Positions 17,354 through 24,703 of a stretch of DNA of 64,000 nucleotides are shown piece by piece (the first letter of the stretch is position 1; every line of letters starts with the position of its first letter). The stretch lies in assembly GCF_003946865.1 (NCBI RefSeq), contig NZ_QXTH01000003.1, positions 62,001 through 126,000 of the forward strand. The letters are read 5' to 3'. The notes under the pieces were generated by a model. The model was not told where the DNA came from and ran no database searches. It saw only the letters and a list, made by a program, of their open reading frames with translations. The DNA comes from Antribacter gilvus (GTDB lineage Bacteria; Actinomycetota; Actinomycetes; Actinomycetales; Cellulomonadaceae). The position numbers were made by a program, and so were the translations under genes.

Positions 17354-17914
17354 ATGGCGATCCTGCACAAAGCGACTCTTGTTCCGAGCAAGCGCGAGGT
17401 CCTTGCGGGCTGGCTTCCCGCCCAGCCGTGGTACCCCGGTGGCGGCTTCCAGCTTGTCGGCGGATTCCGGCTCGACGACCCCGCCGGAGAGGTCGGTATC
17501 GAGCTCAGCCTCCTGCGGACCGATGACGGCACCGTCGTCCACGTCCCCTGTACCTACAGGGGCGCCGAGGCGCCCGAGCTCGCCCACGCCCTGATGGGCA
17601 CCTCGGAGCACTCCGTCCTCGGCACCCGCTGGTTCTACGACGCCGACGCGGACCCGGTGTACCAGGCGGTCGTGCGGCAGGCGATCCTCACCGGGGCGAC
17701 GCAGGCGCCCGAAGAGGTGCACCACCCGGACGGGACGGTCGTCCCGCGGGCGAGCCTGGTCGAGGCACGGGGCCTCCCCGGCGAGGGGGCCGACGACGCA
17801 GCGGCGGTGCAGACGGTCCGGCTGCCGCACGCACTTGAGCCGGGAGTCCCGGTGCTGGTCGCGACCTGGGAGGGTCAGGACGAGCCGCTCGTGGTGGTGG
17901 TCCTCGCAGGCTGA
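17354..17914 (+). CDS. Maltokinase N-terminal cap-like domain protein
   Basis: A 186-residue stand-alone protein like the N-terminal cap domain of actinobacterial maltokinases (LAGWLPAQPWYPGG, FRLDDPAGEVGIELSLLR, VPCTYRGAEAPE, GTSEHSVLGTRWFYDADADPVY). Stand-alone versions are common in actinobacteria and their function is not established. ATG 17354 lies seven bases after TAGGGT (17341-17346), so the mRNA is probably leaderless. Confidence 0.75.
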   Translation: MAILHKATLVPSKREVLAGWLPAQPWYPGGGFQLVGGFRLDDPAGEVGIELSLLRTDDGTVVHVPCTYRGAEAPELAHALMGTSEHSVLGTRWFYDADADPVYQAVVRQAILTGATQAPEEVHHPDGTVVPRASLVEARGLPGEGADDAAAVQTVRLPHALEPGVPVLVATWEGQDEPLVVVVLAG

Positions 17915-18072
17915 GCGCGGTTCAGCACGACACGGCGCACGCCTAGGACGACCCCGGGCAGGCAGTTTTGTCCGCCGCAGGGTCTTGTCGGATTCGGCGT
18001 GCCTCACGCCCCTGCTAAGTTCCCCCCACCCGCACGCCGTGTGCGCACGTCCCACCGATGAAGGAGTCCGTG

Positions 18073-18366
18073 TTGGCCGCTCAGTTGCCTCCGCCCCCGT
18101 CCGAACAGCCCCCGCAGTGGAACCAGCCGCCGGCGCAGTCGTCGTCGAACACGCTGTCGATCATCTCGTTCCCGCTCGCGGCGATCGCGCTGTTGTTCGT
18201 CCCGATCCTGTTCGGGGGTGCGGCGATCGCCCTGGCGGCGGTCGGCAAGTTCTCCAAGAAGGAGAAGCTCGGGACGGTCGCCTTCGTGGTCGCGCTCGTC
18301 GCGACCGTGGTTGGCATGGTCATCGGCGCGATCGTCGGTGCGAGCGCGACGCTCGAGACCCTCTGA
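18073..18366 (+). CDS. Small two-helix membrane protein (DUF4190-like)
   Basis: About 97 residues: a Pro/Gln-rich N-terminus, then two hydrophobic helices separated by the basic turn KFSKKEKLG, resembling DUF4190-type small membrane proteins. The start is uncertain. An AAGGAG site at 18061-18066 best fits TTG 18073 (or GTG 18070); ATG 18058 would lie upstream of that site. Function is unknown. Confidence 0.65.
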   Translation: MAAQLPPPPSEQPPQWNQPPAQSSSNTLSIISFPLAAIALLFVPILFGGAAIALAAVGKFSKKEKLGTVAFVVALVATVVGMVIGAIVGASATLETL

Positions 18367-18382
18367 CCGGCTTCCCGTGACG

Positions 18383-18423
18383 CGTGAGCGCAGGCCGGAG
18401 GCACACTCTGACCTGCGCTCACG
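18383..18423. terminator. Bidirectional terminator (GAGCGCAGG family)
   Basis: CGTGAGCGCAGG and CCTGCGCTCACG form a perfect 12-bp stem around a 17-base loop between convergent genes. The stem core is shared with the hairpin at 20408-20442. Confidence 0.75.
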
Positions 18424-18440
18424 TATCCGGTAGGGCGCAT

Positions 18441-19460
18441 TCACCCGTGGAGGGTCCCGGCGCTCAGGGTGCCCTTTCCGAAGAGGAGCGTGCCGGCTGT
18501 CTCGTGCTGGTACAGGCCGGCGGTCTGCCGGTCGATGACCAGTCGGCCGCGGATCTTGCCTTCGTGGTCGATGCCAGTAAGAACGCCTGTGCGGTGCGCT
18601 GCCACGAATCCGAAGTCTGTTTCGACCAACCCCACCAACCGGTTGTCGAGGCGTACCCGATGACGTACGCCGCCTGTGTCGGGGTCGACTGCGACAAGTC
18701 CATCGGCGGCAGGCAGCCAGACGAGGCCGCCCACGACGAGGGCCGCCCTCGGCAGTCCCGCTCCGGCCGTTGAAAACCTGCGGGCGCCTGATGTCGCAGG
18801 ATCGATCTGCCACTGGGCTCCCGACGCGCCCGCAATGAGCAGCCGTCCCGCGTCGAGGGTCGCGAACGCGGTTCGGGAATCGTCGCCGACCAACGGTTCC
18901 GGCACTGGCCATGCGTTGACCGGGTTGCCGTCGCGGGGGTCGATCAGCCGGAGGTCGCCGGTCGTCGGGTCAGCAAGCAGCACCTGCTCCCCGACAGCCA
19001 CCGGTGCCACGGTCGTGACCGGGCGGGGGGAGTGCCAGAGCGGCGCCCCGTCGCGCAGGTCGAACGCCATCAGCGGCGTGTAGCCTCGCCAGCCGCCCGC
19101 CAGCACGACGCCTCCGGCGCAGACGAGATGGCCGGTGAACCCGGGAAGGTCGGCGCTCCACACCCGCTGACCGGACGACAGGTCGAAACACACCAGCTGG
19201 GCGATGTTCTGCGCGATTCCCACGCACCAGTCGCCGGATACCACGACCGCCCGGGGCCACGTTCCGAACGGGACGTCCCAGACAGTCGTGCCATCACGCG
19301 GATCGACACCAACCAGCCGGGTGGAACGCTCATGCACGACAATCAGGTCGCGTCCCGCCGCCCAGCCTCCGGTCGCGCTGGACCCACCGTGCTGGTGCAG
19401 CTGCCGCCGCCATCGCGCTTCGAAGATCACCTCGGGAGCGAACCAGAAGCTCAGGCCCAC
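18441..19460 (-). CDS. PQQ-like beta-propeller repeat protein
   Basis: A 339-residue protein built of repeated blade motifs (LVGVDPRDGTTVWDVPFG, LVCFDLSSGQRVWSADLPG, LMAFDLRDGAPLWHSP, LRLIDPRDGNPVNAWPV, LVAVDPDTGGVRHRVRL), the PQQ-like/BamB-type propeller. No clear signal peptide is seen after the GTG start, so location is uncertain. Such propellers serve as scaffolds or cofactor domains; a specific role cannot be given. Confidence 0.75.
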   Translation of the reverse strand: MGLSFWFAPEVIFEARWRRQLHQHGGSSATGGWAAGRDLIVVHERSTRLVGVDPRDGTTVWDVPFGTWPRAVVVSGDWCVGIAQNIAQLVCFDLSSGQRVWSADLPGFTGHLVCAGGVVLAGGWRGYTPLMAFDLRDGAPLWHSPRPVTTVAPVAVGEQVLLADPTTGDLRLIDPRDGNPVNAWPVPEPLVGDDSRTAFATLDAGRLLIAGASGAQWQIDPATSGARRFSTAGAGLPRAALVVGGLVWLPAADGLVAVDPDTGGVRHRVRLDNRLVGLVETDFGFVAAHRTGVLTGIDHEGKIRGRLVIDRQTAGLYQHETAGTLLFGKGTLSAGTLHG

Positions 19461-19494
19461 CGCAATGTTGATTCGGAGAGCCGATGAGCGAGCG

Positions 19495-19527
19495 AGAGGG
19501 CGGTCACCGTCGGGGCCACCGCCCTCT
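19495..19527 (-). terminator. Terminator after RidA-family gene
   Basis: AGAGGGCGGT (19495-19504) pairs with ACCGCCCTCT (19518-19527) directly downstream of the minus-strand RidA gene. Confidence 0.65.
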
Positions 19528-19531
19528 CTGC

Positions 19532-19942
19532 TCAGTCCAGGATCGCGTACGCCTCGACCTCGACGAGCACGTCCGGCTCGAAGAGGTAGTCGACGCCGAT
19601 CGCCGAGAGCGGGGGCAGGGGCTGGGGGAGGCCCAGCTCGTCGGCGACCTGCTCGATGCCGGCGGCGAAGTCGCCGTACTTCTCCGGGCTCCAGCCCGTC
19701 ACGTAGAACCGGAGGCGGACGACGTCGGAGAACGTCGCCCCGGCTCCGGCCAGCCCGCGCGCCGTGCTCCGCAGGGCGTGCGCCACCTGGCCCGCGAGGT
19801 CACCACCTGCGACGGGGCTGCCGTCGGCGTCCCGTGCGATCTGCCCGGCGATGTGCACGTGGCGGGTCCCCGTGCTCACGGAGACGTGGTGGTAGGGGAC
19901 GGGCTGGAACATGCCGTCCGGGGTGAGGAGGTCGACTGTCAT
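19532..19942 (-). CDS. RidA-family protein
   Basis: A 136-residue YjgF/RidA-fold protein (FQPVPYHHVSVSTGTRHVHI, AGQIARDADGSPVAGGDLAGQ, VLVEVEAYAILD). It is divergent from an HxlR regulator, which probably controls it, and is followed by its own terminator. The start at 19942 follows AAAGGT. The substrate is unknown; many members of this subgroup are not canonical enamine deaminases. Confidence 0.85.
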   Translation of the reverse strand: MTVDLLTPDGMFQPVPYHHVSVSTGTRHVHIAGQIARDADGSPVAGGDLAGQVAHALRSTARGLAGAGATFSDVVRLRFYVTGWSPEKYGDFAAGIEQVADELGLPQPLPPLSAIGVDYLFEPDVLVEVEAYAILD

Positions 19943-19943
19943 G

Positions 19944-19991
19944 GGATACCTTTCGTCGGTCGAGCAGGTATCCAATGTCTACCTTGTATCC
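19944..19991. promoter_or_regulatory. Shared regulatory region with three GTATCC motifs
   Basis: GTATCC occurs at 19968-19973 and 19986-19991 and inverted (GGATAC) at 19944-19949, in the 77-base gap between the divergent RidA and HxlR genes. Spacing of about 18-24 bases suits binding of a dimeric winged-helix regulator; binding itself is inferred. Confidence 0.45.
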
Positions 19992-20019
19992 GAAGGGAAC
20001 TTCAACGAGACTAGGTGAC

Positions 20020-20385
20020 ATGAAGGAAACCGCCGCCCTCGATCAGGCCCCGCTGAGCGCGGAACATCGCGAGCTCCTCGATCAGATCCTCGACAAGTGG
20101 TCGCTCCAGGTCCTCGACGTGCTGTGCGAGCGCCCCCGCAGGTTCAACGAGCTGCGGCGTGCGATCCCTGTGGTGACGCAGAAGTCGCTCACGGCAACGC
20201 TCCGCCGGCTGGAGCGGAACGGGATGGTCGAGCGAGTGGTTGTCGACACCAGGCCGGTGGCCATCGAGTACCGCATTGCGCCGCTCGGCAAGACGCTTCA
20301 GGACCTCATCGACGCGCTGCTGGGCTGGGCGTCTGCCCACCTGCCTGAGGTCCGGGGTGCGCGCGAGAGGTTCGACGACCTCTGA
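20020..20385 (+). CDS. HxlR-family transcriptional regulator
   Basis: A 121-residue winged-helix regulator (ILDKWSLQVLDVLCERPRRFNELRRAIPVVTQKSLTATLRRLERNGMVERVV). The Cys in VLCERP sits where redox-sensing HxlR members often carry one. It probably regulates the divergent RidA gene through the motifs at 19944-19991. ATG 20020 is preferred (GGTG just upstream); an in-frame ATG at 19975 would add 15 residues. Confidence 0.88.
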   Translation: MKETAALDQAPLSAEHRELLDQILDKWSLQVLDVLCERPRRFNELRRAIPVVTQKSLTATLRRLERNGMVERVVVDTRPVAIEYRIAPLGKTLQDLIDALLGWASAHLPEVRGARERFDDL

Positions 20386-20407
20386 GGGGAACGTCCGGAG
20401 ACGCGAA

Positions 20408-20442
20408 GAGCGCAGGTCAGAAGCTGCTTCTGACCTGCGCTC
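20408..20442. terminator. Bidirectional terminator, perfect 17-bp stem
   Basis: The 17-base arms around T20425 pair exactly. It serves the HxlR gene on + and tRNA-Gly on -. Confidence 0.8.
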
Positions 20443-20453
20443 CACGCGGTGAG

Positions 20454-20524
20454 AGCGGGCGACGGGAATCGAACCCGCGTAGCCAGTTTGGAAGACTGGG
20501 GCTCTACCATTGAGCTACGCCCGC
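20454..20524 (-). tRNA. tRNA-Gly(TCC)
   Basis: On the minus strand the 71-base cloverleaf starts GCGGGCGTAGCTCAATGG. The anticodon loop CTTCCAA gives anticodon TCC, the T-arm is GGTTCGATTCC, the acceptor stem is 7 bp and the discriminator base is T, as usual for tRNA-Gly. CCA is not encoded. Confidence 0.95.
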
Positions 20525-20691
20525 ACAAGGTGGCCGACGACGCCTCGCGCACCCTCGCGAGTCACCTCACCAGGGCGCGGACCCGTCGTGCAGACCGCGG
20601 CCATCACCCTAGCAAACCTGATGGCCCACGCGTACACGGTGTGACCGGGCACTACACTGGCGGCGGTGCTCGCCGCGGTCGCGGCGTGCCA

Positions 20692-20765
20692 CGGGCTGTA
20701 GCGCAGGTTGGTAGCGCGTCCGCTTTGGGAGCGGAAGGTCGCAGGTTCGAATCCTGTCAGCCCGA
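20692..20765 (+). tRNA. tRNA-Pro(TGG)
   Basis: A 74-base cloverleaf: acceptor CGGGCTG/CAGCCCG, anticodon loop CTTTGGGA (anticodon TGG), T-arm GGTTCGAATCC, discriminator A. CCA is not encoded. Its 3' half is duplicated at 21943-21977, marking it as an integration target. Confidence 0.95.
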
Positions 20766-20766
20766 C
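20732..20766 (+). repeat. Left attachment repeat within tRNA-Pro
   Basis: The last 35 bases of tRNA-Pro (from the anticodon-stem 3' strand to one base past the gene) are repeated exactly at 21943-21977. Confidence 0.8.
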
Positions 20767-20769
20767 TTG

Positions 20770-20802
20770 AAGGCCGCGGAAACTCAACGTTTCCGCGGCC
20801 TT
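20770..20802 (+). terminator. tRNA-Pro terminator
   Basis: AAGGCCGCGGAAAC and GTTTCCGCGGCCTT form a perfect 14-bp stem with a 5-base loop, ending in TTT, four bases after the tRNA. Confidence 0.85.
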
Positions 20803-20948
20803 TGGAGTTGAGGGACTTGACCGTCCGTCCAAGAACCGTCCAGAAACCCCGTCCACGAACCCTCCCGCGGGTGGCTCGTGCTGCGCTGCCCGGAATGTCT
20901 CACCGAGCGCTACCGGACGTCTCGGAGCGTTGCGCGCACCTGAGGGGT

Positions 20949-21131
20949 ATGGACGCAAAGAACACCCGCGGCTCGGGTCTCGAGCAGATCTCCTTCTTCT
21001 TCACCAAGGTCCGCGGACGTCTGCGGCTGACCATCGTGGGAGTTTGCCCGGTATGCGGGACGCATGCCTACCTTCTCGTTTCGATTCAAACGTGGTCCCC
21101 GCTGGCCAGAAACCTGGGAGGATTGCTGTGA
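20949..21131 (+). CDS. Small unknown protein in the integrated remnant
   Basis: A 60-residue ORF with GAGGGGT just before ATG 20949. It contains a CPVCGTH knuckle near residue 33 that could bind metal if dimeric. Its stop overlaps the next gene's ATG (TGATG at 21129-21133). No family is recognised; it may be a fragment. Confidence 0.4.
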   Translation: MDAKNTRGSGLEQISFFFTKVRGRLRLTIVGVCPVCGTHAYLLVSIQTWSPLARNLGGLL

Positions 21132-21463
21132 TGATGCGCTGGACGAGACGGCATGGGCCCAAGCTTCTCCCGATTGTCGGTGCGCTCGTCGCGTTGACGA
21201 TGACGGGGGGGTCGCTCGAAGCTAGCGACGGGCGGCTCGCCGCGTACTACCTGACGACGTTGCCCTGGGGCTCGCTCTTGACGGTTGTGGCGGGCGGCGC
21301 CAGCGCAGTGCTCGGCTCAGACCTGCCGCCCGTGCTCGACCCGATTCTCATCGCTGTTGCCGGCGCCATGCAGGGTGTGGTACTCGCTGTCGTTGTGTAC
21401 GGCGTATTGCGCTATCGCAGAGCCAAGGAGTCCAGCACGGGGCCGGGACCCGAAGGGTCCTGA
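21131..21463 (+). CDS. Small membrane protein in the integrated remnant (SCO4225-like?)
   Basis: A 110-residue protein with three hydrophobic helices (LLPIVGALVALTMTGG, LTTLPWGSLLTVVAGGASAVL and PILIAVAGAMQGVVLAVVVYGVL). The organisation recalls SCO4225-type actinobacterial membrane proteins, but this is tentative. GGGAGGATTGCTGTG precedes the start, and the coding overlap with the ORF upstream suggests one transcript. Codon use is less GC-biased than in flanking genes, consistent with acquisition. Confidence 0.5.
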   Translation: MMRWTRRHGPKLLPIVGALVALTMTGGSLEASDGRLAAYYLTTLPWGSLLTVVAGGASAVLGSDLPPVLDPILIAVAGAMQGVVLAVVVYGVLRYRRAKESSTGPGPEGS

Positions 21464-21942
21464 GCGCACGTCGCGGCCGTTGCGACGGCAGCCCTGCTCA
21501 CGCACGGAGAGGGCTGCCGCCGTGTATCGCGCGTCGGCCGTTGCCCGCGTTGCGTGGTTTGAGAGACCTTCTCGCGGAGGGGTCACGGGGGTCACGCCTT
21601 GTCGCCCTGCGGTGCCAACGCCACACCGTGCGCCTCTACGTCGACTCCGACGACGAGGCGCTGGAGGCGCTGGAGCTCGATCTGGGGCGCGCTTGAACAG
21701 GTCGGCCTGCCCGTCGGGACCGACAGCGCGCTGCTGTGCCGCCTGGACGCGGGTGGTCCGCTCACTGCGGAAGATTCGATACCCGTCCATCTACCGTCCA
21801 GAAATGAGCGGGGATCTTCGGTAGCACGCAGATTCAATCGGCAACGTCAGGCCGGGCACGCCCCGGCGAAACCCCAGGAAGCATGGGTTTCCGCAGACCA
21901 GCGAGCGAACACGCGAGAGCGGAAATGCGTTCGCTGTGCTCC

Positions 21943-21977
21943 CGGAAGGTCGCAGGTTCGAATCCTGTCAGCCCGAC
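21943..21977 (+). repeat. Right attachment repeat (tRNA-Pro 3' end copy)
   Basis: An exact 35-base copy of tRNA-Pro positions 20732-20766, with no 5' half of a tRNA in front of it. It marks the far end of a past integration. Confidence 0.8.
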
Positions 21978-22081
21978 CGTGTGATGTCGCAGGACATCGG
22001 AATGGCCTGAACCTACGATTCGTAGGTTCAGGCCATTCGTCGCTTTCGGGTGGGGCCGGGTGGCGGCCGGGGCCACGGCTG

Positions 22082-23212
22082 TCAGGCGAAGCGGATGGGG
22101 ACCACCAGGTAGCGGTAGCTCGAGTCGTCCTCGCCGTCCAGGGAGTCCTGGCCGGTGAACTCGACGGGCTTCTTCGGGTGGGAGAAGGACAGCCGGACGA
22201 AGTCCGTGTTCAGCGCACCCAGACCGTCCAGGAGGAACTGAGGGTTGAACGCTAGGGAGATGTCCTCACCCTTGAGCACGGCCTCGAGCGCCTCGGAGGC
22301 CTGCGCGTCGTCCCCGGCGCCGGCGTCCAGTACGACCTGGCCCTCGGTGAACGACAAGCGGATCGACGTGTTGCGCTCGGCCACCAGGCTCACGCGCTTG
22401 ACGGCATCGATGAGTGGGGCTGACGCGACGACGGCATGGATGGGGCTGCTGTCGGCGAAGAGCCGGCGCACGGGCGGGTAGTCGCCGTCGACCAGCTGCG
22501 ACGTCGTGCGTCGACCGCCGGCCTCGAAACCCACGAGATCCATACCAGCGCCTGTGGACAACCCGATGTTCACCGGCCCGCCGCTCGCGCCCAGGGACCG
22601 GGCGACGTCGTTCAGGGTCCGGGCTCGGATCAGAGCCACGGAGGAGAACCCGGGACTCGTCGGCGTCCAGGTCAGCTCGCGCAGCGCGAGGCGGTAGCGG
22701 TCCGTGGCAAGGAGCGTGATCTTCTCCCCGTCGATCTCCACCCGGACACCTGTGAGCAGCGGCAGGGTGTCGTCGCGGCTCGCAGCCACGGTCACCTGTG
22801 CGATCGCGGCGGCCAGCACCTCGCCCGGCACCGTGCCGCTGAGATCCGGCATCGACGGCAGCGTGGGGTACTCGTCGACCGGCATCGTCAGCAGGGTGAA
22901 CCGGCTGGTACCGCACGTGAGGACGACCTTGCTGCCCTCCAGCGTCACGTCCACCGGCTTGTTGGGGAGGGCGCGGGAGATCTCGGCGAGCAGCCGGCCG
23001 GAGACGAGGACCGTGCCCGGCTCGGCCACCTCGGCTGGGACCTCCGAGCGGGCGGAGGTCTCGTAGTCGAAGCTGGCAAGGTTGAGGATGCCTGACGCGT
23101 CCGCCTCCATGCGGACACCGGCCAGGACGGGCGCGGGCGGGCGTGTCGGGAGAGTGCGAGCCGTCCACGTCACGGCCTCCGCCAGCACGTCACGTTCAAC
23201 TGTGAACTTCAC
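22082..23212 (-). CDS. dnaN: DNA polymerase III beta sliding clamp (DnaN)
   Basis: A 376-residue sliding clamp, full length. Family features: MKFTVERDVLAEAVTWTART at the N-terminus, FTLLTMPVDEYPTLP, TDRYRLALRELTW, SLVAERNTSIRLSFTEGQV and a C-terminus SSYRYLVVPIRFA. It tethers polymerase III and other partners to DNA. The neighbours are not dnaA, recF or gyrB, so either the origin genes are rearranged or, more likely, this is a second clamp. The start is GTG 23212. It lies 104 bases beyond the attachment repeat of the tRNA-Pro remnant. Confidence 0.9.
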   Translation of the reverse strand: MKFTVERDVLAEAVTWTARTLPTRPPAPVLAGVRMEADASGILNLASFDYETSARSEVPAEVAEPGTVLVSGRLLAEISRALPNKPVDVTLEGSKVVLTCGTSRFTLLTMPVDEYPTLPSMPDLSGTVPGEVLAAAIAQVTVAASRDDTLPLLTGVRVEIDGEKITLLATDRYRLALRELTWTPTSPGFSSVALIRARTLNDVARSLGASGGPVNIGLSTGAGMDLVGFEAGGRRTTSQLVDGDYPPVRRLFADSSPIHAVVASAPLIDAVKRVSLVAERNTSIRLSFTEGQVVLDAGAGDDAQASEALEAVLKGEDISLAFNPQFLLDGLGALNTDFVRLSFSHPKKPVEFTGQDSLDGEDDSSYRYLVVPIRFA

Positions 23213-23327
23213 GTCGCGCCTACTCTCTCGAGTCCTCGTTCCGAACCCGCCAGAGCCTACGCGAGCCGGCTGCGCAGACGCACTCCGAACCTGCCGCTGG
23301 CCAGCAGCGACACGATCAGAGGAGGAG

Positions 23328-23822
23328 TCAGAGCTCTCGGTAGTAGTGCACGACGGGGAGCGCGGTGAAGCCGCTTGCCTCGTACATCGCGCGCGCAGGG
23401 GCATGCCCGTCGTCGCCACCGGTCCAGACGTTGACGTACGCGCAGCCGGCGTCGCGCATCAGGTCGAGGGCCGCGTCCATCAGCTGCCGCCCGGCTCCCT
23501 GGCGTTGAGCCGCCGGGTCGACGGCGATCATCTCCAGGTCGCCGGGGAGCGTCCCGTCGTCGTCCGGGGTGCCTATGACGACGACGGCGAATCCCACGAC
23601 CGTGCTGTCAGCCTCCGCGACGATCGTTCGCTCCGCGTGCTGAGCGCAGGAGGTCCGCACGGTCTCGGCCTGGCTCTGCCGCCAGTCGGGGTAGGTGAGA
23701 CCGAAGAGCCGGGGCCCGAGGATGGAACGCCAGGCCCGAAAGGCCGGCTCCCATGCCCGGAGGGAGAGGTCGACCAGAACGTCGACGTCGTCGGGACGAA
23801 AGGTGCGAACGAGAGCAGGCAC
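23328..23822 (-). CDS. GNAT family N-acetyltransferase
   Basis: A 164-residue acetyltransferase with the acetyl-CoA motif VDPAAQRQGAGRQLMDAALD and the C-terminal signature ARAMYEASGFTALPVVHYYREL. The substrate is unknown. It follows the GntR gene by 40 bases on the same strand and may be co-transcribed with it. Confidence 0.88.
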   Translation of the reverse strand: MPALVRTFRPDDVDVLVDLSLRAWEPAFRAWRSILGPRLFGLTYPDWRQSQAETVRTSCAQHAERTIVAEADSTVVGFAVVVIGTPDDDGTLPGDLEMIAVDPAAQRQGAGRQLMDAALDLMRDAGCAYVNVWTGGDDGHAPARAMYEASGFTALPVVHYYREL

Positions 23823-23862
23823 GGCCGCTACGGTAGGGGCCTCCCGAGGGCAGGCCCAGGGA

Positions 23863-24225
23863 TTATGCCCGCAGCGTGGCCTCTACGATCCGCAGCGCCT
23901 CGTCCGCGTCGATGCCGAGCGCGTGCACCGTCGCCGCGTACGTCGCCGCGGCGCGGTGCGCCTCCTCGCGGGACCGGTCGCCCGCCGCGCTGACGAACGT
24001 GCCCTGCCGACCACGCGTCTCGACGAGCCCGGCCGCCTCGAGCTCCTTGTAGGAGCGCGCGACGGTGTTCACCGCCAGGCCGAGCTCGGACGCGAGCGCC
24101 CGCACCGTCGGCAGCCGGGTCCCGACAGGGAGCGTCCCGTCGCCGACCTGGCGCGCGATGCCGAGGCGGACCTGCTCGAACGGCGGGACGGGGGAGTCGG
24201 CGTCGATGGTGATCACGTGGCCCAC
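23863..24225 (-). CDS. GntR-family regulator (YtrA type)
   Basis: A 120-residue winged-helix regulator: PPFEQVRLGIARQVGDGTLPVGTRLPTVRALASELGLAVNTVARSYKELEAAGLVETRG, followed by a short helical C-terminus without an effector domain. It sits 22 bases after the RidA gene and before the GNAT gene on the same strand. GTG 24225 was chosen; a second GTG three codons later is possible. Confidence 0.88.
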   Translation of the reverse strand: MGHVITIDADSPVPPFEQVRLGIARQVGDGTLPVGTRLPTVRALASELGLAVNTVARSYKELEAAGLVETRGRQGTFVSAAGDRSREEAHRAAATYAATVHALGIDADEALRIVEATLRA

Positions 24226-24247
24226 GGTAGGCCGTCGGGCGCGACGG

Positions 24248-24652
24248 TCAGTCGCGCAGCGCCGCGGTGAGGTCCACCTCGACGAGCTGCCCGGGAAACC
24301 CGAGGCAGGTGACGCCGAGGAGGGTGCTCGCGGTGGTGAACGCCTCGCCGATGACCGACCCGGTCAGCCGGTCCCACACCGTCACGAGGTCGGCACGGTC
24401 GGTGGTCGCGACGTAGACGACGGACCGCACCACGTCGGCCGGCCGGGCTCCGACGGCGGCCAGCGCGGCCAGGGCGTTCTCGGCGACCTGGTCGGCCTGC
24501 GCCGCCAGGTCGTCCGGGCCGACGACGGCGCCCGCCGCGTCGAGCGGGCACTGACCGGCGAGGTGGGCGGTCCGCCCTGCCTCCGAGATGGCGACGTGGT
24601 GGTACGTCGGGGTCGCGTGCAGGCCCTCCGGGTGGATCCTGGTGATCGTCAT
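24248..24652 (-). CDS. RidA-family protein
   Basis: A 134-residue RidA-fold protein, the third in the window (TYHHVAISEAGRTAHLAGQCPLD, PGQLVEVDLTAAL). It lies between the aldo/keto reductase and the GntR gene, all on the minus strand. Its substrate is not evident. Confidence 0.85.
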   Translation of the reverse strand: MTITRIHPEGLHATPTYHHVAISEAGRTAHLAGQCPLDAAGAVVGPDDLAAQADQVAENALAALAAVGARPADVVRSVVYVATTDRADLVTVWDRLTGSVIGEAFTTASTLLGVTCLGFPGQLVEVDLTAALRD

Positions 24653-24703
24653 GGCACCACTCTTCCGTCACGAAGCCGGCCGCCACCAGCAGATATCGGC
24701 CGC

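Larger units (their letters stand above)
20767..21977. mobile_element. Remnant of a tRNA-Pro-integrated element
   Basis: About 1.2 kb bounded by exact 35-bp direct repeats, one inside tRNA-Pro. It holds two small unknown genes (20949-21131, 21131-21463) and about 480 bases (21464-21942) with only gene scraps, such as a short frame ending VDSDDEALEALELDLGRA near 21690. No integrase, relaxase or replication gene remains. Composition is visibly less GC-rich around 21000-21300. Similar tracts (ACCGTCCAGAAA-like) occur near both ends. I read it as the decayed core of an integrative element. Confidence 0.65.

Noticed and set aside
20515-20958. A minus-strand ORF with GLTGFEPATFRSQSGR
   Set aside because: This peptide is the usual artefact of translating across a tRNA gene on the opposite strand.
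21943-21977. A second tRNA gene
   Set aside because: Only the 3' half of tRNA-Pro is present; no 5' acceptor strand, D-arm or anticodon stem precedes it. It is an attachment repeat.
22000-23330. Chromosomal replication origin next to dnaN
   Set aside because: No clustered TTATCCACA-type DnaA boxes and no dnaA, recF, gyrB or rpmH in the neighbourhood.
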